Of a stretch of 64,000 nucleotides of DNA, positions 23,713-33,797 are shown one piece after another. The stretch spans positions 3,472,001-3,536,000 of the forward strand of contig CM057060.1 of the NCBI GenBank assembly GCA_029945375.1, in the 5' to 3' direction. A program made the translations under genes and the position numbers. Every line of letters begins with the position of its first letter. Within the stretch, counting starts at the first letter, position 1. Origin of the DNA: Agaricus subrufescens (lineage: Eukaryota > Basidiomycota > Agaricomycetes > Agaricales > Agaricaceae). The notes under the pieces are model-generated. The model saw only the letters and a program-made list of their open reading frames with translations, was not told where the DNA came from and ran no database searches.

Positions 23713-24577
23713 CTATCCACCACTCAATGCCCTCCTTCGCTCCTCCCTTTCCCTATCCTTCCTCAATTTCTGGCAATATATAAAGGTCATCATGATCTCA
23801 TCAAGCATCGGTACGCAACTTTCGTCGACTTCTAATGTAGCTGGCCTTCCTTTCATGATTGGGCCAAGGGATGGCCGATATTCACGGAACCTAACAAGTT
23901 GTTTTTTAGGTTCATCTTTCTTCACCATCTGATCAAACGGGCCACCGCTGTAGTACATCTACCGCTTTATAATATCGTTACCTACCTCAATATATCCGGC
24001 ACGTAGATTCCAACGGTATTCTTCACCGTTGGTAGCTCTGAATACACGACCCCTTCGAACAGAAGTATGTCTAGCGAGGACTCTGAATAGCATGACATGC
24101 TAACACTCACCTGCCATACCAAGACCATCCTTCTTTATGGAAAAACTCGCTTACAGGTACATCCAAGTTATCATAGTGAAAACGGCTTGCCCTGAATGTG
24201 TGGAACTCGACCTGTGCCTGAAAGCAGAAATTATCCTCCAGTACTGGTAAATCGTCCATGCACGGCCCTAGTGAAGTCTCGTTTTCTGAGTCAGAGTGCG
24301 TGCAGGGAGCGTCGACAGAGTCCAAAGAACGACGTTTGCTGTCCTTCTCCTGCGCATCTTTCTCCATTATTTCGTCACTATCATCGTAGTATGATTCAAT
24401 AGTAGTTTTGGAGTCAAGCTTTCCTCGCCAGAGGTCATCATCTGCGCTGAGAGCCTTTCTTATAGTCGCAACACTACAAGTGACTTTGGCTGGTTTGTCG
24501 ACTTTGTAGAGTATTTGACCGGCTTCGGTCGAGTACGTGCTATTTCTGGGGTGACGGGAGGAGAGAATCAGGCGCAT
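23713..24577 (-). CDS. DUF6593-like protein
   Basis: Exons 24577-24111, 24052-23986, 23928-23713; 249 residues. The start MRLILSSRHPRNSTYSTEAG was preferred over the ATG 72 nt upstream because all paralogs begin at this point. Conserved blocks in order: GQILYKVDKP, SVATIRKAL, an acidic variable insert (ESYYDDSDEIMEKDAQEKDS), QVEFHTFRASRFHYDNLDVP, FFHKEGWSWYG, GEEYRWNL, PSLGPIMKGRPATLEVDES and LDEIMMTFIYCQKLRKDRE. The short middle exon (67 nt) and the last exon starting at an internal ATG codon are the same as in the copies at 61.1 and 62.9 kb. There is no signal peptide or membrane segment. Function unknown. Confidence 0.86.
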
Positions 24578-25384
24578 GATATGGAATGGTGTTGCTGGAA
24601 CATAAGCTCGGAGTCGGGGTTTATAACCATTCAAATGTTGACTTCGCAATCAGAGAATGATGCTAAAGGTGCCACAATTACCCACTGGTTTACGTGATGG
24701 CACCAGTCCCATGATAGATGATACGAGTCTCTCAACATCTATGAAGAGAATCAAAAGTAAAATATACTGCTGAGTCTCGCCAGCGGTTCTCAAGGTAAGC
24801 ATTCGTGGCTGCGGCAATTATCGGGTTGGCAAGGATTAGAAACAAACTCACCGCTTAAGAACATGGTAGGTCATATGTTCCATTGACAAATCATTAACGT
24901 AATTTGGACAAGTAATTATGTCACAAGAATGCAGATCGGTCGTATTGTAAAAAGGCGTGCGACGGCAGCACTATGAATGAAATGTCCGATGCAACGAGCT
25001 TAAAGAGTGCTCATTCCCCTCTGGAATTTGCGCCTCATAGACGAGTGAATAACAGTATATAAGTTTCCAAGCCCACAAATGTTAAGCGGTCGTTATTGAT
25101 GACAGAAACGGCAGCTGTCCGGACTCCGGACCACCAGCGGATAACCCGCAGATTAGAGAAACTATAAGTGCCAGAATTATGGTCTCTTAATGTGAACGGT
25201 GGCGTCAGTCCGTAAGCCCTTCGCACGGTTCAAATACCCCACCTCATTACAGGAGCTTCTTGCGTTGTGCAATTGACTCTGACAGCTCAAGGGCGACTTC
25301 GTTGTTGAGCTTGAGTCCATGTATGTGATTTGGTGTATGAGATGTCTTTCTCTGCTATCCTTCTAACATTTATTCCATAGAAAA
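24578..25384. other. Intergenic, divergent promoter region
   Basis: It separates the divergent DUF6593-like and F-box-like genes. No feature is recognised. Confidence 0.5.
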
Positions 25385-26602
25385 ATGTCCAATGTTCCAT
25401 TACACGGTGGTCAGCGCACTCCTACGCGGCTAATTACAACCCTCTCGCAAAGAAACAACGACTTGTCTGTCCAGAGCGGAAAACTTCCCCTTGAACCTCG
25501 ATTCTGGATGTTTCAAGATTTTCCACTCGAGATTCAAAGATATATTTTCGAGATAGCATACGGCGCCCATACAGTTTGTCTAGGGTGGGGAAACCCTACT
25601 GACTCTGTATATTGGTCCGCTATCTCAAGGCAGGTTAATGAATGGTAAGTTATTTTGGAAGTATATAGTATCTGATAACTTATCACACTCATGAGGATCG
25701 AGCCTTTGATCTGGGAATCCATGATTCTTCCAGCATATTGGGAAGACGAAGATTATGCATTTATGCGCCTCCGTCTTTATGAGGAGCCATTCGAAACAAA
25801 GCCCAAAGAGTTTTTTAGCAAGTATGTCCGGAGAGTCTATACGAGCAACGTGAACACCTCGTGGGGTGATAGCGACTTTGAGCTCCAGCTCTTGCCGATT
25901 TGCGACAATCTTACGACTCTGGAATGTTGGTCTTATGCAAAAGAGGAGTTGCGAACCATACTTAAGACCACGTACTGGCCGAGGCTCAAGACTCTCGGCA
26001 TCAATCTCGACCTTTTGCCTCTCGACGAGAATACATTTAACCTTCCTCTTTTCCGGCATGTCGCCAAGCTTGACTTCTGTACCAAACATCAGCAGCTTCC
26101 GTCATGGAAAAGCCTCGAATCACTCGAGAACCTCACCCATATGCGTGTCAACATGTTACTCGAGACCGATTTCAAAGATTTTCGACATGTGGTTGATAAA
26201 GCCTACAATATCGCTGTGGAGGCTCAGAAATACTTTCCGAAAACGTTGGAGTGTTTGGTCATCCTGGTGCCACTCTTTAGCCTGTTTTACTTCTCTACTC
26301 AACATCGAGTAACATCGGAGGATGAGGCTAGGTGGGAACGCATGGAGTCTGTCCGCCTCGGGACATTTGATCCTCGTATTATGTTAGGTTCCACTGACGA
26401 TTCATGGAATGAAGTATATGCTCTATGCAGAAAAGGAGGGAACTGGCAAGAGTTCAGTGAATATCATGAATTTATTCCGAACCTCGATCATCAAGATTGC
26501 CCTCAAGCCTGGCAAGATTTTGGGTCATGGGGGCCAGTCACGAAGAAATACGAGGAGCGAAAGAGATTTTTGGCCTCGCGGGTCTCCCAGTGGTTCTATT
26601 GA
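25385..26602 (+). CDS. F-box-like protein (family A), compact copy
   Basis: Exons 25385-25644 and 25696-26602, joined through a split Trp codon; 388 residues. The F-box-like segment QDFPLEIQRYIFEIAYGA is followed by WSAISRQVNEW and, after the intron, IEPLIWESMILPAY. The rest is leucine-rich with clear block-to-block identity to the gene at 16.1 kb (for example FELQLLPICDNLTTLECWSY and FDPRIMLGSTDDSWNE). Unlike that paralog it lacks the basic and proline-rich N-terminal extension, and its C-terminus is shorter (RVSQWFY). No lesions. Expected to be an SCF substrate receptor; the target is unknown. Confidence 0.85.
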
Positions 26603-26961
26603 GAAGGTATGTTTTAGTTTTGTTGTAGATAATCGAAGTTTCAAGTTTCACAGGAGGTTAGACGATGTCGAGCTCTATGTTCTGTTAGGCGTTTGGTAGT
26701 ATTGCTATTTTACTTCGATAACTCCATCTAATACATACCTTTCGTAACTCCTTGCGCCGTATCCGGTCCAACATCTTACTGTAAAATGTTTGTTCGAATA
26801 TGATTTGTCTATATCGTGACGGGTGGCTATTATACACTGCAGAATTCAACTTCCTTACGTAAGTTCCAACCGGTTGGCAAACTGGCATCATGAGGCGGAT
26901 GAGTAAATGAATAAAGTATATTGCATAATGGCACCCAGGACTGTAAAAGGTTACGACTTAC
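26603..26961. other. Intergenic between convergent units
   Basis: 3' flank of the family A gene. Nothing recognised. Confidence 0.5.
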
Positions 26962-27568
26962 TCATATAGCCTCTATTAGACGAACTCCAACAATTTGCCT
27001 CAGCTGCTTTAATAAAGCGGGTGGCCATCCTTCATCCCCACTTGCATCCGTGTCCCATTTCACTTCCACGCCGAAAACAGAAGTTCTTCCCACCCTCCAT
27101 TTCTCGAGCATGCCGAGAAGATATCTAGGACACAGCCTATCCCCGTCATCACAAAGTATTGCCGACTTCTTGAGGCTAGGTAAGGCCTCGGAGGTATAAG
27201 TTTCATCATCCTTCGGTGTCAAAGCGACGAACACGTTAGGATCAAATGCTGACTGGCGGAGTAGTCCAACGTCAGGTCTTCAAGTTCAGGAAAGGGTATT
27301 CTGAACAATTGATGCAAACTTTCTATGCTGAAAGCCCCGGGGAGTGATTTCGAGATGAGAGTTGTCAAAGTTGATGAAAGGCGGTTACAAAGCAAATGAA
27401 TGAATTCGAAGTCGTCAGGGAATGTGCTTTGTCCGTGGACCCTTGGGTAAGCAATGGGACTGTCTTCCATAAATGGGTTGTACCAAATGCGACTTGGCGG
27501 GATATAGCACTTAATGTGGCGGGTTGGCTGAGATAGGCTCTATGGTCTTCTATATCAACGTACGACAC
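26962..27568 (-). pseudogene. Truncated copy of the neighbouring F-box/LRR gene
   Basis: Minus-strand fragments match two separated parts of the protein encoded at 27784-29397. The first is LSAISRQVAFGTTHLWKTVP (neighbour: FRRVVFGIADLWKNVP). The second is LSSTLTTLISKSLPG, LHQLFRIPFPELEDLTL, then FVALTPKDDE, FGVEVKWDTD and EGWPPALLKQLRQIVG (neighbour: LHQLFRIPFPKLATLEF, VEVKSLND, EDWPPYLLKDLRSVVG). About 250 residues between the two parts are missing and the frame changes at least twice. This is an internally deleted, decayed tandem duplicate immediately downstream of its parent. Confidence 0.85.
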
Positions 27569-27783
27569 AAATTATGTTTAGTGATCTAAAATGGCCGTTT
27601 TGGGAAAATAAAAGGGGGTCCAAGAAAGATCTTCACGATCGAACATGTAGAAAAGAAAGGTTAAGAGAACGTTGAGATGTCTTTAACAACTGATATAGTA
27701 GCTTTTCATCACATACCCCAGCTGAAATGCGAAAATGCGTTCATACAAGACTCTAAGCCTATATACTGCATTATTACACCTAC

Positions 27784-29397
27784 TTACTGACATTGTAGGA
27801 GCTTACGACATCCCCACGTAACCTCTATCTGACGATCCCCAACAACCGACCTCAGGTCTTTTAGCAAGTAGGGTGGCCAATCTTCATCCTTGAGCACATC
27901 GTTGAGTGATTTTACCTCCACGCAGAAATACGATGTCACGCCTACACTCCAGTTCTGAAGCACGTCGAGAAGAAGGGGAGGATGTACTGTGATGTTGCGA
28001 TGACAAAAGAGGACCAACTTCTTGAGATTGAGTAATGACTCGCGTTTTTCGTCCCCGGCCAGGGCAACAAACAGGTTCCGCATAAACTCTATGTCGCGAA
28101 GGTGGTGGAATTCCAGAGTTGCAAGTTTAGGGAATGGAATCCTAAACAGCTGATGCAAGTGTCCAGCGTCCAATGTGTCGGGAAGATTTGTTAAAACAAG
28201 TGTAGTGAGAGTCGGTGAAAGGTGGCGACAAATTGGATGAACAGTCTCAAATTGTCCATCGGACAATTTTAATTCTAGATATTCGAGGGAAGGCATATGA
28301 AAGTTTGGTGGAGATTCCCTGGTGTAGAGGACAGCACCAGGTGCCCAGACAAATCGTTTGAGGCGAGTGAGGGAAAGTGCTTCGGAGAACTCCTCACGAT
28401 CGGCACCCACAAAGGAACGAAGATGACGATCCATGACACACTCGACAAGATTTGGACACTGTTTTAGGAGGGAAATTTGAATATCATCAGGAACATCGAT
28501 CAAGTGAAGAACCTGAATGGATGGAGGGATGACGATTGGAAGCGTCAGCCGTGCCCCGTAGCCGTTTATACGCAGCCGCACAATCGAGGTAAGTGCTCCA
28601 AATTCGAAGCTCAAACGTCTTCGACTCATGAATGAAAATCCCATTTCCGTACATAGAGATAAAGAGTCAAGCATAGGGAAAAAACCACGACAGAGTTCCT
28701 CTATCCAATAATCCTCGGATTTCGAGTCTATCAACTCAAAAGATTTGATTTTGGAAGTAACGTCGGAGAGGGAGAGGATACAAGCCAAGGAGCCGCCGCG
28801 CCTAGGGAACCGTTCATCAACGAAAAGATTGATATAGGGTGCGAGCGTAAGGCAATGGCGGAGCAGTGCTATGGTGTTGTTACTGTAGTACGGCCTGGCG
28901 ATGAGTAAGGGTACGTTCTTCCACAAATCTGCGATGCCGAACACCACCCGGCGGAAATGTGTTGTCACCGCACTTAGGGCAAAAGATTGGCAGAGATTGG
29001 CTTGGAGGCTTTCCAGCTCCAGGCGTGAAAAGAAGGGATCTGTCCCTGAACCAGCTGCCAGAATGAATATTGTCGAAAGGACTTCGGTAGGAAGGGTGTA
29101 TATGGGTGAGCATGAGTTTTGTAGTTGGAGGGAGCGATAATGTAGGTCGCGTCGTAACTCGGTCAACTGGTGGATGTGGTTATCCAGTAAGCCGATCTTC
29201 ATGCGGATATGATCCAGTTCAGTAGCATTGTTGGATGCAGTAGGGTATGGTTCGAGATGCTCGCATTTGGGTAAAGAGGGTGGAGTAACCATTGAAGAGG
29301 AATGGGGTCGCGTGTATGTGCGTGTTTGGAAAGTCAGTGTCGACATGACGGGTACCATTACAACAGGTGTTGAAGCTTGAAGGGTTGACGCTTTCAA
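27784..29397 (-). CDS. F-box/LRR protein
   Basis: One uninterrupted frame of 537 codons. Residues ~60-95 are a heptad-like helix (ELDHIRMKIGLLDNHIHQLT). The F-box begins at ~97 with SPIYTLPTEVLSTIFILAA, the usual Agaricomycete layout. The remainder is a set of irregular leucine-rich repeats (FGALTSIVRLRINGYG; IPPSIQVLHLIDVPDDIQIS; MPSLEYLELKLS; SPTLTTLVLTNLPD; FPKLATLEFHHL). Such proteins bind Skp1 through the F-box and present substrates to a cullin ligase. The start is uncertain within the first ~40 residues, as there are further ATG codons before the helix. A truncated copy lies just downstream and another F-box/LRR gene just upstream, all on the same strand. Confidence 0.87.
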   Translation of the reverse strand: MKASTLQASTPVVMVPVMSTLTFQTRTYTRPHSSSMVTPPSLPKCEHLEPYPTASNNATELDHIRMKIGLLDNHIHQLTELRRDLHYRSLQLQNSCSPIYTLPTEVLSTIFILAAGSGTDPFFSRLELESLQANLCQSFALSAVTTHFRRVVFGIADLWKNVPLLIARPYYSNNTIALLRHCLTLAPYINLFVDERFPRRGGSLACILSLSDVTSKIKSFELIDSKSEDYWIEELCRGFFPMLDSLSLCTEMGFSFMSRRRLSFEFGALTSIVRLRINGYGARLTLPIVIPPSIQVLHLIDVPDDIQISLLKQCPNLVECVMDRHLRSFVGADREEFSEALSLTRLKRFVWAPGAVLYTRESPPNFHMPSLEYLELKLSDGQFETVHPICRHLSPTLTTLVLTNLPDTLDAGHLHQLFRIPFPKLATLEFHHLRDIEFMRNLFVALAGDEKRESLLNLKKLVLFCHRNITVHPPLLLDVLQNWSVGVTSYFCVEVKSLNDVLKDEDWPPYLLKDLRSVVGDRQIEVTWGCRKLLQCQ

Positions 29398-29548
29398 CGT
29401 TGATGAATAAATCTAATTATCAAAACAGTTCAAGAGCATCTATCAGAGTGACTAAGGAACAACGTAGCTCGCCACTTGTATTTTTTCCTCGAGGGTGAGA
29501 CTTCTCTTGACAAACAACTAGACTATTCCTTCTCAACCAAAAAATCCC

Positions 29549-31267
29549 TTAATCGTCAGACTCCAGCCACTTAATATTCTTTCCCTGATACACGATATCC
29601 ACCCGTCCATCACTCATGACCAACATCAGCTCCTGCCTCAACTCGGTCGTCCATTGATCTTCCACTAATCGCACATCCAACTTCAGACAAGCTGATCCAC
29701 TCCTTTTCTGCTCCTCCAGCAACTGAACAAATTCCGAAGCATCAAAGTTTGGATCGATATAGTGTCTCATACCACGCAACTTCAGAACTTCGAGTTTCGG
29801 GAAACAGGTCGAATAGTTGTGGTCCACCAACGCACGGATGACAGCAGGGACATCTCGGGCACAGAGGGCCATGGATTTGAGGTGCGGCATAGGGGTTTGC
29901 AAGAGCTGAGTAGCATCGAAGTTGTACCATCCCTCATGCGAACTGCGCACGAGACCAAAATCAACAAGAGTCGCTGATACTCGACCACAGAGCTTCACTA
30001 CGCCTTCCATAGATGCATGAGCACCCCCGTACATGGTTAAGGATTCCAAGACGGGAAGGTTTAAGCTTTCTATGTTTTTTATTGAAGACGGATCTGTGAA
30101 GCCAGCTTCTACAGGCCATACCAGTCGTTTGAGATGGGCAAGGGTGAGACGGCTAGGGAAATCCGGTGAGAGGGTGGTCTCGACAGTGCGATGGTCTGTT
30201 TTTACACATTTAGTGAGATTTGGACATTTGTAAAGAGTCGATTCAGTGATGTTATCTTCAAGTCTTCCTATGGATAAATTCTGCAAGCACGTAGGTGCCG
30301 ACATGCTACGAAGGTATGGGGCATGGATTTCAAGTCGAGTGAGCGGGAGTTTGCGCAGATCAAGCACTCCAATCTGAACTTCGATATAGACGTCAAGGGT
30401 GGTGAGCGAGGGGAAAGTAGAGATTGTGGGCTTCCAAATTTCTGGATTCCACCATCCAGGTAAGGGTGTTCCTTTGTAGCCGTACCAACTGACGCATTCC
30501 AAAGACAACTGCAAACGTAAGGCTTTGACACGGTGCATTATGTCGGAAGAGAGCACTGGGGTGATGCGACCAGCTTCCTCGATCTTGGGTGCCTGAGTGG
30601 GTTGGTCATGAAGGAGTGAAGAGATCTCGAGGTATGAGAGGCAGCGTATCACTTTTATACTGTCCAGCTTCAGGAATATTTGTTCCCATAGCTCCGGTGT
30701 TTCCAATGCTACTTGACGGAGATGGAAAGAGATTGAAGTCAATGTGAGAATTTGGCGAAGGCCTTGGCGTTTCGGTGCCCAGTCACGTTCTATCTCGTTG
30801 GGACGCCAGTTTCGGTACAGATCAGAATCGTCGATGATATGGCTAAATATGTGGGAGAGCACTTCAAAAGGCATATCATAGAGTCGAGACCGTATGTGAT
30901 TAGCACGTCGACGAAGATTGTTTTTCAGTTTGGTTAACTCGCGAATATGGTCTTCGATTCGATTAACTTGCTCCTCGATATATGCACAGTCTTCTGTTGA
31001 TTCGAGCGATCTTGAAGTGCAGAAGATGTCGCATTTAGGAGAGCTTAGTTGGATCTCCATCGAGAAGTTGTCAAATCTGGTAACAGAGTGGAGGCCGAGC
31101 AGCAAGTGAAGCAGACGAGTGAGGCGATGTGAGATAAAAGTCCCCAGCCTGTAAAGAAGTGGATTTCCAGCTCCGATTTTCGGGCCGGGTAGGCAAGTCC
31201 AGCTGCCCCGCACTCTAAACGGGGCAGGCAATGGGACACGAGGCATCGATATAATATTTTCAAACAT
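29549..31267 (-). CDS. F-box/LRR protein
   Basis: An uninterrupted frame of 572 codons, same strand and 151 nt upstream of the preceding F-box/LRR gene. The frame opens at 31267, but the helix plus F-box core starts only after MEIQLSSPK (ATG at 31060), so translation may begin there; the first 69 residues are not conserved with the neighbour. The helix EEQVNRIEDHIRELTKLKNN precedes the F-box (RLYDMPFEVLSHIFSHI). Leucine-rich repeats follow (FPSLTTLDVYIEVQIG; LPLTRLEIHAPYLRSM; LNLPVLESLTMYGG; FPKLEVLKLRGM). Low direct similarity to the neighbour suggests an old tandem duplication. Expected role: SCF substrate receptor. Confidence 0.86.
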   Translation of the reverse strand: MFENIISMPRVPLPAPFRVRGSWTCLPGPKIGAGNPLLYRLGTFISHRLTRLLHLLLGLHSVTRFDNFSMEIQLSSPKCDIFCTSRSLESTEDCAYIEEQVNRIEDHIRELTKLKNNLRRRANHIRSRLYDMPFEVLSHIFSHIIDDSDLYRNWRPNEIERDWAPKRQGLRQILTLTSISFHLRQVALETPELWEQIFLKLDSIKVIRCLSYLEISSLLHDQPTQAPKIEEAGRITPVLSSDIMHRVKALRLQLSLECVSWYGYKGTPLPGWWNPEIWKPTISTFPSLTTLDVYIEVQIGVLDLRKLPLTRLEIHAPYLRSMSAPTCLQNLSIGRLEDNITESTLYKCPNLTKCVKTDHRTVETTLSPDFPSRLTLAHLKRLVWPVEAGFTDPSSIKNIESLNLPVLESLTMYGGAHASMEGVVKLCGRVSATLVDFGLVRSSHEGWYNFDATQLLQTPMPHLKSMALCARDVPAVIRALVDHNYSTCFPKLEVLKLRGMRHYIDPNFDASEFVQLLEEQKRSGSACLKLDVRLVEDQWTTELRQELMLVMSDGRVDIVYQGKNIKWLESDD

Positions 31268-31435
31268 TTATTTGATCCTTTGATCCGGAGCCGTTGTTTG
31301 CCCGTCCAAGCTACACTCACTTCACGCTATCCGGCAAGCACGCGCTCTTCAGTGACCTCATGCTCGAGTTGTTGTTGTAAAGAGTACATATATACGTCCT
31401 ATAGTCCTAGATATTCAAAATGAAAGACATCTATA

Positions 31436-33663
31436 TTACTCTTCCTTCTTCTCTTGTCTAATTTCTACATCTGTGGAGGGCAAACATACTGGTGAAGGCG
31501 AAGAGGAGAAAGTAAAAGTCTTTTCCCCGTCACAGCTAGTAGGAGAATCCTTTTCCGAACCAGAACAAGACCCGACCCTCGCCTCCCTTTCCCTCGCTCT
31601 CCATTTCGGTCCGAAGAGAATCAACGTGTAACAACAGGGGATACAGCTCAGGACATATATGGCAAATAACACGTATGTCCAACCCACACCGATGCCGTTG
31701 ATGATGGGCTGGACGATTGAAACGATTACAGCAGCTATAGTGCATCGAAACAAGTTACTCTATAGACTGATGGGTATACAAAGGGTGATTTAGAGGTGAC
31801 GACTCACGCATGCGGACACCGATGAGCCTTGACCAGGCGCCTGGTCGATCAATAATGTAGTTGTTGAATTCATGATTGCCATGCTTATGGTTCCAACTGT
31901 ACGATATTGAAATATGAATGAAAATGAAAATAAAACAAAGAGCGGTTCGCGTACTGATGACCTGGAGAATCAATGGAGCCGCGATTGAGACTCGGTGTGA
32001 AATACACCATCCATACCCTGCCGAAGACATTGCTAGAAAGATCGTTGCCTCAGCAAGATACTTGAGGCGGGCCTAACGCGAGAATCATTAACAGGAGGCG
32101 AAGGCAGTTCGTGGGATATGAAGAACATACCCGTTCTAATGGAAATTCCGTTAATTTATCAACATCTTTCACGTCTTCATCTCTCAACTTTCTCTCCAAC
32201 TCTGCCTTCCCCAAAGTCTCCTCCAATGTTCTCCTCAGCTGGCGTTTCTCGGCCTGATACCTCCGGTCAAGAAATTTCCCGATAATCCCTGTGCCTAGGG
32301 CCATACTTCCTCCAGTAGAGAGAAAACATAACCCGATTGTGAATTCGTTCAAGAAAGGGTAGGTTTGTTCGAATAGGGTGGATAGCGAAGTGACTATGGC
32401 GAAGAAGACCAAGAATGCTGAGGAATTGATAGTTAATGTGAGAACGATATCCTTTTTGAGGAGGAGACGGAGAGGATTTTGGAATCCCTTTTTTTTGGGT
32501 GGAGGCAAGGTGCGGTTATCAGATGGTGAGTGTGATCTTCTGGCTTTACGTCCGATAATAGGTATTAACGGATTATACAGTAGCCTAAGACAACGTGATT
32601 GGAGGTTTTGACGACTTGGTAATGTCTCGGGGAAGAGTCTGATGTATTCAACTCAGTCACATTATGAGTAATTATCGTCAGTGACGCACGTTATGAAAAT
32701 GACGAGACATATTGCTACCGCAATACAAAGAAACCAGAAGATGGATCTTTGAAGCCGTATTAGTACTGGTCGATATAATGAGATAGATCGTGATACCTCC
32801 AACCAAGGCCCTGAGTCAAAGCACCCCCAATTACCGGCCCGAGAGCGGGTCCCGTCTGATTCAGTAAAAGTGAGTGTTTTGATACAGGTCTTGTAGTTTG
32901 AACTTTACCATCGGACCAAGAGCAAAGACACCATAAAATCCTCCCCGTTCTGCTGGAGTTGAGACGTCTGAGATGACACCAGCACCTGCGTAGGAGGAAT
33001 TAATTGGAGTTGGAAAGCGAGATATTTAGAGATTGAGGTACCTATAGCCAAAGTGCTAGCGGAACCCGCGGCCTGAAGGCATCGAAGAACCAGAAGGAGC
33101 CAATACGCCGAAGTCGGGGTCAGTGCTATCCCGATACATGAGAGCATAAGGATGAAGAGGCATGCGCCAGCAATTGGTCGGCGACCTATATTATCAGATA
33201 ACGTTCCCCAGAACATGGGCGCTTGTTATCGGAGATCAATCCGAAAATTAGACACATGTTGGCATATGGATAAATGCGGGCTTACAGATACCCTGAAGGA
33301 TAACATAGGTGGTCACCTGTCAGACAGTGTAAGCTCCGGTAGTAACGGCAAGAAATGAGCTGATTTTCACTGTGAGGTTTATGAGTTCTGTGGATTTGTT
33401 GAAGGCTCTTGCCATGGTCGGGATTGCGGGAAAATATATATTTGCCGTGAAAGGACTGAAAAACCGGATGTCAATTGTGTGGGAATGGAGCAAGGGGCGT
33501 ATCACCTGAAGAAGGATGTCGAGGAGATGAGGGCTACGATGAACCATTTCTCTCGCTTCGATAAAATATTCCTCAGTTCGGTCTCGGGCACCTCTGTGGT
33601 TTTTGCTCCCTCGACGTCGAGCGGGGGAATGGCACGCTCGGACGGGGGGCGTTTACCAGCCAT
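31436..33663 (-). CDS. MFS transporter, DHA1-like, 11 exons (paralog of 39.7 kb gene)
   Basis: Exons in transcript order: 33663-33506, 33455-33371, 33316-33292, 33221-33042, 32985-32909, 32855-32797, 32746-32690, 32638-32131, 32072-31955, 31896-31808, 31759-31436. All join in frame to about 559 residues. Helix and motif landmarks: FTANIYFPAIPTMARAF (TM1 end), APMFWGTLSDNIGRRP (motif A), LLLVLRCLQAAGSASTLAIG, STPAERGGFYGVF, TGPALGPVIGGALTQGLGWR (motif C-like), RSIFWFLCIAVAICLVIF, then a long basic central loop with PIIGRKARR, and INSSAFLVFFAIVTSL onward for the second half. The C-terminal tail is long and acidic or Ser-rich. Exon lengths and phases are nearly the same as in the gene at 39675-41819. 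It lies head-to-head with the Rap1-like gene. Substrate unknown. Confidence 0.9.
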
Positions 33664-33797
33664 GGAAGCAAGAAAACGGCGTCCGTCGAAGACTCGTCGC
33701 CTGATATACGTGCTCGCCACATGCGATAATCACCGCCGAGGGTGCCGACCTGGTGTTCCACGACCATGGGATTGCTGCAGGGTATTTCGGACGAAGA
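33664..33797. promoter_or_regulatory. Short divergent promoter between MFS and Rap1-like genes
   Basis: Only about 134 nt separate the MFS start (33663, -) and the start chosen for the Rap1-like gene (33798, +), so the two genes probably share control elements. A frame with weak BRCT-like character overlaps its right part but is closed by a TGA at 33702. Confidence 0.5.

Noticed and set aside
25225..25240. GGTTCAAATACCCC resembling a tRNA B box
   Set aside because: No matching A box, acceptor stem or anticodon arm could be folded around it.
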